DNA of 64,000 nucleotides, taken from assembly GCF_003751305.1 (NCBI RefSeq), contig NZ_RJKV01000003.1:310001-374000 (forward strand), in the 5' to 3' direction. The number at the start of each line of letters is the position of its first letter. Position 1 is the stretch's first letter. The position numbers and the translations under genes were made by a program. Shown in pieces: positions 59,097 through 64,000 of this stretch. Source of the DNA: Stenotrophomonas rhizophila (GTDB lineage: Bacteria; Pseudomonadota; Gammaproteobacteria; Xanthomonadales; Xanthomonadaceae). Under the pieces are notes generated by a model. The model did no database searches. It had not been told where the DNA came from and saw only the letters and a program-made list of their open reading frames with translations.

Positions 59097-60464
59097 TCAG
59101 GCGTAACGCGTCTTCAGCATCGCCCACGCCGAACGCAGCGCCAGCGCTTCGCCACCGGCTGGGCGGCCCGGGCGCTCGCCGTCGTTCCAGGCGTATACGT
59201 CCAGGTGTGCCCAGGTCTGGCCTTCCGCGATGAAGCGCTCCAGGTACAGCGCGGCGGTGACCGAGCCGGCCATGCGCGAACCGGCGTTGGCCAGATCCGC
59301 GATGTTGCTGTGCAGGTAGCGCAGGTACGGGCGCCACAGCGGCATGCGCCAGACCGGATCGCGCACCGATTCACCGGCCTGCAGCCACTGCTGGGCCAGG
59401 GTGTCATCGTTGCTGAAGAGCGCCGGCAGGTCCGGGCCGAGCGCGATGCGGGCCGCGCCGGTCAGGGTGGCGAAATCGAGGACGATCTCCGGCTGCTGCT
59501 CGCTGGCATAGGTCAGCGCATCGGCGAGGATCACGCGCCCTTCGGCGTCGGTGTTGTCGATCTCGATGCTCAGGCCCTTGCGGGTGGCGATCACTTCGCC
59601 CGGGCGGAACGCATCCGGACCGATCGCGTTTTCCACCGCCGGGATCAGCAGGGTCAGCTGCACCGGCAGCTGCTGGGCCATGATCAGCCCGGCCAGGCCG
59701 AGCGCATGCGCGGCGCCGCCCATGTCCTTCTTCATGTTGCGCATGCCATCGCCCGGCTTGATGTCCAGCCCACCGGTATCGAAGCACACGCCCTTGCCGA
59801 CCAGTGCCACGTGCGGCTGGCCTGCAGTCCCCCAGCGCAGCACGATCAGGCGCGGCGCGCGATGCGAGGCGCGGCCCACCGCGTGGATGGACGGGAAGTT
59901 CTGCTCCAGCAGCGCATCGCCGGTGATCACCTCGATCTGCGCGCCATGCGCGGTGGCCAGATCGCGCGCGGCATCTTCCAGCTGCTGCGGACCCATGTCC
60001 TCGGTCGGGGTATTGACCCAGTCGCGCACGCGCAGGCTGGCGGCAATCACGTCGCGCACTTCAGCCGAGGGCGTGGCGGCCAGCTGGGCCGGCGCGCGGT
60101 TCGGTTTGCGATACCGCGCGAAGCGGTAGCTGCCCAGGCCCCAGCCGAGCTGCAGCAGGGTCTCGATCTCCGGTGCCAGTGCATCCGCCAGCGTCCAGAC
60201 GGTGCCTTCCGGCAGCGCGAACGGCGCATGCGCGTAGCTGTAGACATCCCCCGGGTCACCCACGCCGACGATGGCGCCGGCCAGGCCGTGCTCGCCCGGC
60301 AGCAGGACCACGCTGCCACCGCTGCCGTTGAACCGCTGCGCATCCAGCCACGCGCCCAGCGCGTCGGACTGCTGCGCGCGCCAGCCGGCGTACTGCTCGC
60401 GGGTCATCACGTGCAGCGGCAGGGCGTTGCGCGTTTCGGAAGTGAAACCGTTGATCTGGGACAT
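59097..60464 (-). CDS. Leucyl aminopeptidase family (M17) protein
   Basis: A 455-residue peptidase. The C-terminal catalytic domain has VALVGKGVCFDTGGLDIKPG with the metal-binding Lys and Asp, and EIDNTDAEGRVILADAL, the M17 signature with further ligands and the Arg. The N-terminal domain is diverged. It releases N-terminal residues from peptides in the cytoplasm as a hexamer with two divalent metals per site. This subgroup differs from PepA, which is longer (about 500 aa). The start MSQINGFTSE at 60464 is preceded by a CATTCGAGTCCC region without a strong ribosome-binding site. Confidence 0.92.
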   Translation of the reverse strand: MSQINGFTSETRNALPLHVMTREQYAGWRAQQSDALGAWLDAQRFNGSGGSVVLLPGEHGLAGAIVGVGDPGDVYSYAHAPFALPEGTVWTLADALAPEIETLLQLGWGLGSYRFARYRKPNRAPAQLAATPSAEVRDVIAASLRVRDWVNTPTEDMGPQQLEDAARDLATAHGAQIEVITGDALLEQNFPSIHAVGRASHRAPRLIVLRWGTAGQPHVALVGKGVCFDTGGLDIKPGDGMRNMKKDMGGAAHALGLAGLIMAQQLPVQLTLLIPAVENAIGPDAFRPGEVIATRKGLSIEIDNTDAEGRVILADALTYASEQQPEIVLDFATLTGAARIALGPDLPALFSNDDTLAQQWLQAGESVRDPVWRMPLWRPYLRYLHSNIADLANAGSRMAGSVTAALYLERFIAEGQTWAHLDVYAWNDGERPGRPAGGEALALRSAWAMLKTRYA

Positions 60465-60492
60465 GGGACTCGAATGCTCCTTGGGCGGCGGC

Positions 60493-61203
60493 TTACGCGT
60501 GCTGGGCGGATGCGTTCGCATCCAGCCAGTCGGCCAGCCCGGTCAGGGTGTCGAACTGCAGATCGGGCTGCAGTGAAGGGTGGGTCCAGGTGTGTTCTTC
60601 GCGGTTGATCCAGCAGCCGCGCAGGCCGGCCTGCATCGCACCGACCACGTCCATCTCGGCGTGGTCGCCGACGTGCAGGACCTGGGCAGGCGCGACGCCG
60701 AGGCGGTCGCAGGCGGCATGGAAGATGCTGGCGGCCGGCTTGGCCGCACCGTGCTCGCGCGAGCCGAGCTGGAAGGAGAAGTGGTGTGACACGCCGATCC
60801 GCTGCAGGTCGGCATTGCCGTTGCTGAGGGCGGCGACCGGCACGCGTGCGGCGATCCGGGCCAGCGCCTCCATCGCATCCGGGTAGAACTCCACCTGGTT
60901 GCGCGCGGCGTAGAACGCCTCGTAGGCCGGCTCCAGCAGCGCCGGATCGGCGCCGCTTTTCTCCAGCGCCTCGCTCAGCGTCAACCGGCGCAGCGCGCTC
61001 AGGTCGTAGTGCAGGTGCGGGTTGTCATGGAAGGAGCGCTCGCGCAGTTCTCGCATCGCCGCCACCGGGTACATCGCGGCGGTGGCGGGGCTGTGCTGGA
61101 GCATCCACTCGTACAACACCTGGTCAATGCGGGCGCCGATGGGGGCGAACGGCCACAAGGTGTCGTCGAGGTCGAGGGTGATGGCTTGGACGGGGAAATT
61201 CAC
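60493..61203 (-). CDS. HAD-superfamily hydrolase (subfamily IA)
   Basis: A 236-residue phosphatase-like protein. Motif I is ITLDLDDTLWPF with the nucleophile Asp, motif II is VAALSNGNADL, the Lys is in HGAAKPAASIF and motif III is LHVGDHAEMDVVGAMQAGLR. The helical cap lies between motifs I and II. The DLDDTLWPF opening resembles YjjG/YigB-type phosphatases that act on flavin or sugar phosphates. It lies 28 nt upstream of the aminopeptidase gene in the same direction and may share its transcript. Confidence 0.92.
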   Translation of the reverse strand: MNFPVQAITLDLDDTLWPFAPIGARIDQVLYEWMLQHSPATAAMYPVAAMRELRERSFHDNPHLHYDLSALRRLTLSEALEKSGADPALLEPAYEAFYAARNQVEFYPDAMEALARIAARVPVAALSNGNADLQRIGVSHHFSFQLGSREHGAAKPAASIFHAACDRLGVAPAQVLHVGDHAEMDVVGAMQAGLRGCWINREEHTWTHPSLQPDLQFDTLTGLADWLDANASAQHA

Positions 61204-61267
61204 CCCGCCATTCTACGCCTGCGCGCGCGGGCTTTCATGGTGCGCGCAGGCGCCGAGATGAGGTGCT

Positions 61268-61744
61268 TCAGCGCAGGTCGTAGGAGCAGGCGATGGATGC
61301 CTGGCCCTCGTCCTGCCGCACGCTCAGGTCGTGGCGGCCCACTTCCAGGGTGTAGTCGCCGGCTTCGTTGCGCGGAATCTTCGCCAGCGCTGCGATCTGT
61401 TCGATACCGGCTGTGCTGAAGTAGGCGGTGTAGCTGTCGATGCTGTCCTCGCCGTTGGCACCGTCGTACAGGTGCAGGCGGTTCACTGGCTGGCCCAGCA
61501 CGAGCAGCGGCGTGGTCAGCGCATACTCGCCATCGGACAGCTCGCCGTACGCCTGCAGCTCGGTCGGCTTGAGCACCTTCGCCAGCGCGGCGAACTGCGC
61601 AGGCGTCAGGTGACGTTTGCAGGTGACCGCCTCGATCAGCTGGCGGCTGGCCACCTCGGCGCTGGGCGGGGGTGCGGCCAACGTCGGGGCAGCGAGAGTG
61701 ACAAGGCCGGCGAGGGCGAGGCAACGGGTAGCGAAGGAAGACAT
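61268..61744 (-). CDS. Secreted hypothetical protein
   Basis: A 158-residue protein with a signal peptide (SFATRCLALAGLVTLAAPTL-A). The mature part has two Cys (AVTCKRHLTPAQFAALAKVL and ASIACSYDL) that could form a disulphide in the periplasm, and LHLYDGANGEDSIDSYTAYF. Not recognised as a named family. It stands alone between the HAD gene and the PerM-like gene. Confidence 0.75.
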   Translation of the reverse strand: MSSFATRCLALAGLVTLAAPTLAAPPPSAEVASRQLIEAVTCKRHLTPAQFAALAKVLKPTELQAYGELSDGEYALTTPLLVLGQPVNRLHLYDGANGEDSIDSYTAYFSTAGIEQIAALAKIPRNEAGDYTLEVGRHDLSVRQDEGQASIACSYDLR

Positions 61745-61831
61745 CAGGGCCGGGATCCATCCGAAAAAGGGTGCCGGTATTCTGGCAGCACCGGGGATCG
61801 CGCGGCCAGCCGTGTCCTTGTCCTGAACCGC

Positions 61832-62923
61832 TTATTCCAGCAGCTTGGCCCAGCCCTGGGTGCCATCCAGCCGCGCCAGCACCAGCTTGATGCAGACCAG
61901 CAGCGGCACCGCCAGCAGCAGGCCGATCATGCCCCACAGCCAGCCGAACACCATCAGCGCCAGGATCAGGATCAGCGGCGAGATCGCCATCTGCCGGCCG
62001 AGCACGATCGGTGTCACCACCTGGCCCTCGATGGTATGCAGCGCGAGATAGCAGGCTGCCGGCAGCAGTGCCTTGAAGGGATCACTGAACTCCACGAACC
62101 CCATCAGCAGCATCAGCGCCACGCCGATCAGCGGCCCCACGTAGGGCGCGAAGTTCAGCAGCGCGGCCACGGTGCCCCAGAGCAGCGCCTCCTGCAGCGA
62201 GATGCCGAGCAGCAGCAGGATGCCGGAGAACACCAGGCCGACCAGCGTGTTGATCACCGTGATGGTCAGGACATACCGCGAGACCTCGCGTTCGATCGAA
62301 CGCAGGATGTCGGTGGTGAACCGTTGCTGCTGGCGGCTGGGGAACAACGCGATGGCGTGCTTCTGCAGGCTCTGCCCGTAGATCATGAAGAACAGGGTCA
62401 ACAGCACCACCGCCAGTACCGAAGCAGCCAACCGCGGCGCACGGGTCAGTACCTTGTACGGATCATCCATCTGGGTGCGCACGATCTGTACCCGGCGGCT
62501 GCCTTCGCCACCGGCCACGCGCGCGAAGTTCTCGGCGGCCTGGTTGGCCTGCTGCACCGGTTTGGTCAGGTTCTGCACCTGGCGGGCGACCTTGCGCAGC
62601 TGCTGTGGTGCCTCCTGGGCCCACTCCATCGCCGGGCCCACCAGCTGCACGCCCAGTGCGGCGGCGCCGCTCAAGCCCACGCCAAGCACCAGCACCGCGC
62701 CGAGGAAACGGGGGATCCAGATCTTCTGCAGCATCCGCAGGATCGGGTTGCCGACCAGCGCGAAGAACATGGCCAGCAGGATCGGCAGCACCACATCCTG
62801 CGCCGCCCACAAGGTGAACGCGACGGCCAGCGTGGCCAGGACCACGAGCGACATCGGGGCGCGCGGACGCGGCGGGGACGGTGCGACGACGGCTTCGGCG
62901 GAAGGAGGAAGCGGAACGCTCAT
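61832..62923 (-). CDS. AI-2E transporter / PerM family membrane protein
   Basis: A 363-residue protein with about seven transmembrane helices. LLWGTVAALLNFAPYVGPLI followed by GVALMLLMGF and EGQVVTPIVLGRQMAISPLI are the conserved C-terminal blocks of the PF01594 family. A central stretch without helices (residues about 90-175, QQLRKVARQVQNLTKPVQQ) is hydrophilic. Some members export AI-2 (TqsA); others act as Na+/H+ or unknown permeases, so the substrate is not assigned. An in-frame ATG at 62962 would add 13 residues. Confidence 0.9.
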   Translation of the reverse strand: MSVPLPPSAEAVVAPSPPRPRAPMSLVVLATLAVAFTLWAAQDVVLPILLAMFFALVGNPILRMLQKIWIPRFLGAVLVLGVGLSGAAALGVQLVGPAMEWAQEAPQQLRKVARQVQNLTKPVQQANQAAENFARVAGGEGSRRVQIVRTQMDDPYKVLTRAPRLAASVLAVVLLTLFFMIYGQSLQKHAIALFPSRQQQRFTTDILRSIEREVSRYVLTITVINTLVGLVFSGILLLLGISLQEALLWGTVAALLNFAPYVGPLIGVALMLLMGFVEFSDPFKALLPAACYLALHTIEGQVVTPIVLGRQMAISPLILILALMVFGWLWGMIGLLLAVPLLVCIKLVLARLDGTQGWAKLLE

Positions 62924-63002
62924 GCGGGTCGCACACGGGAAAGGAGCGTCATTATTGGGCAAGCCGGGTGCGCGTGGCGTGTGGGGGACGTGCAGACCAG
63001 GA

Positions 63003-63031
63003 AAGGCCCCACGGCGACGCCGCAGGGCCTT
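63003..63031 (-). terminator. Hairpin after the Ala-rich hypothetical gene
   Basis: AAGGCCC and GGGCCTT pair around an inner CGGC/GCCG stem, 28 nt beyond the stop of the minus-strand gene. On that strand it is followed by TCC, not a clean T-run, so it is a probable but imperfect terminator. Confidence 0.55.
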
Positions 63032-63058
63032 CGGAAGACACGGCTGAGCGCACTGCGA

Positions 63059-63532
63059 TCAGCGTTCGGAGATATCCGTGGCCGCCTCGGCTGGCTGCGG
63101 CTGATGGGGCGAGGCCGATTCGGCACGCCGTTCCGGGCTGAGCCGCGGCGTTGCTGCTGCGGGAGCCGGAGCCGCCTGACGCGGCGCCTGATCGGCGGCG
63201 TCATCCACCTTGTCCGCCGCCTGCTCGGCGGTGTCAGCCGCTTCGCTGGCCTGCATCGAGGCAAACGCCGCCTGGGTGCTGGCGACGAGATTGGACACCG
63301 AGCCGATCATCTGCAACCACCGTGCGCCCTGTACTTTCGCGCCGAGGCCGGTCGGTTCCAGTTTGCCGGCCAGGAAGCCGCCGGCCAGACCCACGGTGAT
63401 GATGCGCAGCGGTGTCCATCCGGTACGCCAGACGGTGCTGAGGGTGGACCAGCTGCTGCGGGTTTTCTCCACCCGCACCGCGACCACCAGCTCGGCGCGC
63501 TGGACGCGTTGCCGCAAGGCTTCGAAGTTCAT
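63059..63532 (-). CDS. Hypothetical membrane-associated protein, YqjK-like context
   Basis: A 157-residue protein. An amphipathic N-terminus (MNFEALRQRVQRAELVVAVR) leads to a hydrophobic segment (PLRIITVGLAGGFLAGKL), and residues about 100-157 are Ala/Pro/Glu-rich low complexity. It starts within the last codons of the YqjE-like gene (4-bp overlap). Its place after a YqjE-type gene matches yqjK in the yqjDEK stress operon, but the sequence is not recognisable as YqjK. Confidence 0.65.
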   Translation of the reverse strand: MNFEALRQRVQRAELVVAVRVEKTRSSWSTLSTVWRTGWTPLRIITVGLAGGFLAGKLEPTGLGAKVQGARWLQMIGSVSNLVASTQAAFASMQASEAADTAEQAADKVDDAADQAPRQAAPAPAAATPRLSPERRAESASPHQPQPAEAATDISER

Positions 63533-64000
63533 CGCTTCACCCCTGTGGTATCGACGTCGGCATCCGGATCTTCATCGCTGGGCTCGTCATACAGCCCCAG
63601 CCGCGACAACTGGCGGCGCGTGGCATGCATGCCGGTATGACGGAAGAAGAACGACACCCGCCACATCGCATAACCGGTGACCAGCAGGCTGACGATCGAG
63701 GTGATCAGCAGCGAATGGAACCAGGACAGGCCCCAACGCTGCATCAGGGCGATCAGCGTACCGGCCAGCAACAACCAGGCCGATGCGCCGAATACGATCG
63801 CCACGCCGGCCCAGGCCAGCGCCCGGCCAAACGCGCTGCGCGCCAGTGCGAAGTCGGCCGAGGCCAACCGTCGCAGGGAGCGCAGCGTGTGCTTGGCCGA
63901 ATCGACGGTCTCTCGGCCGGCCTCACCGACCTGGCGGATGCTCTCGTCCAGGCGTGGTGCTTTCTCACCGCTGTCCGGTGGCGGGGTATCCGCGCCACCG
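63529..64000 (-). CDS. YqjE-like (phage holin family, DUF1469) protein, 5' end outside window
   Basis: The frame runs out of the window at its 5' end; 156 codons are visible without a stop. The polar N-terminal part (EKAPRLDESIRQVGEAGRET) is followed by two transmembrane helices (AWAGVAIVFGASAWLLLAGT, FHSLLITSIVSLLVTGYAMW) and a charged C-terminus, the pattern of YqjE / Phage_holin_3_6. In E. coli the gene sits between yqjD and yqjK and is RpoS-dependent. Its role is unknown; despite the family name it is not a phage gene here. Confidence 0.8.
   Translation of the reverse strand, partial: GGADTPPPDSGEKAPRLDESIRQVGEAGRETVDSAKHTLRSLRRLASADFALARSAFGRALAWAGVAIVFGASAWLLLAGTLIALMQRWGLSWFHSLLITSIVSLLVTGYAMWRVSFFFRHTGMHATRRQLSRLGLYDEPSDEDPDADVDTTGVKR

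Noticed and set aside
61331..63640. A 769-codon + strand open frame spanning three minus-strand genes.
   Set aside because: It is Gln/His/Arg-rich with no recognisable motif and runs antisense to the PerM-like gene and its neighbours, so it is a compositional artefact.

Overview
The window is a high-GC gammaproteobacterial chromosome segment, most likely Stenotrophomonas or a close relative in the Xanthomonadaceae (Lysobacteraceae). This rests on gene content recognised by eye: a large TonB-dependent receptor, PhoP/PhoQ-type and DesK/DesR-type regulators, the birA-coaX-SPOR order, an ScfR-type regulator beside a valine-degradation operon, and GTAG-headed palindromes of the SMAG type described in Stenotrophomonas. 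No database search was possible.

Left part (1-16.5 kb). A tightly packed lipid-modification cluster (DUF1365, two CFA-like methyltransferases, DUF2878, DUF1295, Blc-type lipocalin) is followed by a patatin-like lipase. An ScfR-family regulator diverges from a five-gene operon that covers valine catabolism from isobutyryl-CoA to propionyl-CoA (mmsA, acyl-CoA dehydrogenase, enoyl-CoA hydratase, 3-hydroxyisobutyryl-CoA hydrolase, mmsB). Then come ohr, an AraC-type regulator and a CDF metal exporter.

Accessory part (16.5-26.6 kb). An AT-richer stretch with one unrecognised coiled-coil membrane protein lies next to a 7.5-kb mobile element inserted in dusA. The element is bounded by 23-bp direct repeats of dusA sequence: a 31-codon stub of the original dusA start remains at the left end, and the element supplies a new start at the right end. 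Inside are a PrtN-like activator, a P2 gpQ-type portal protein, a two-gene cassette (an HEPN-like protein and a DGQHR-domain protein), a Rha-family regulator flanked by two copies of a sequence resembling the P2 cos end, an array of RTTACC repeats, a small unknown gene, a DUF2971 gene, and a tyrosine recombinase broken by what looks like a 1-bp insertion. It reads as a decayed P2-like prophage or satellite carrying possible anti-phage cargo.

Centre (26.6-45 kb). Mostly housekeeping genes: dusA, a PepSY-like secreted protein with phoPQ, mtfA-like, birA-coaX-SPOR, tRNA-Thr(TGT), arginase, entericidin, CsbD, trpS with a C-terminal YegP-like extension, a metallo-beta-lactamase-fold hydrolase, an M28 peptidase, an MHS-type MFS transporter, and two EamA transporters (yedA-like, rarD).

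Right part (45-64 kb). An 810-bp intergenic region holds two large composite palindromes and two tandem 16-bp repeat arrays. It is followed by a TonB-dependent receptor, a four-gene MacB-like efflux operon (adaptor, ATPase, two permeases), a second ABC exporter cotranscribed with a DesK/DesR-like two-component system, a catalase-like peroxidase with a cytochrome b561 partner, an M17 aminopeptidase, a HAD hydrolase, an AI-2E/PerM-family membrane protein, and a YqjE-like gene cut by the window end.
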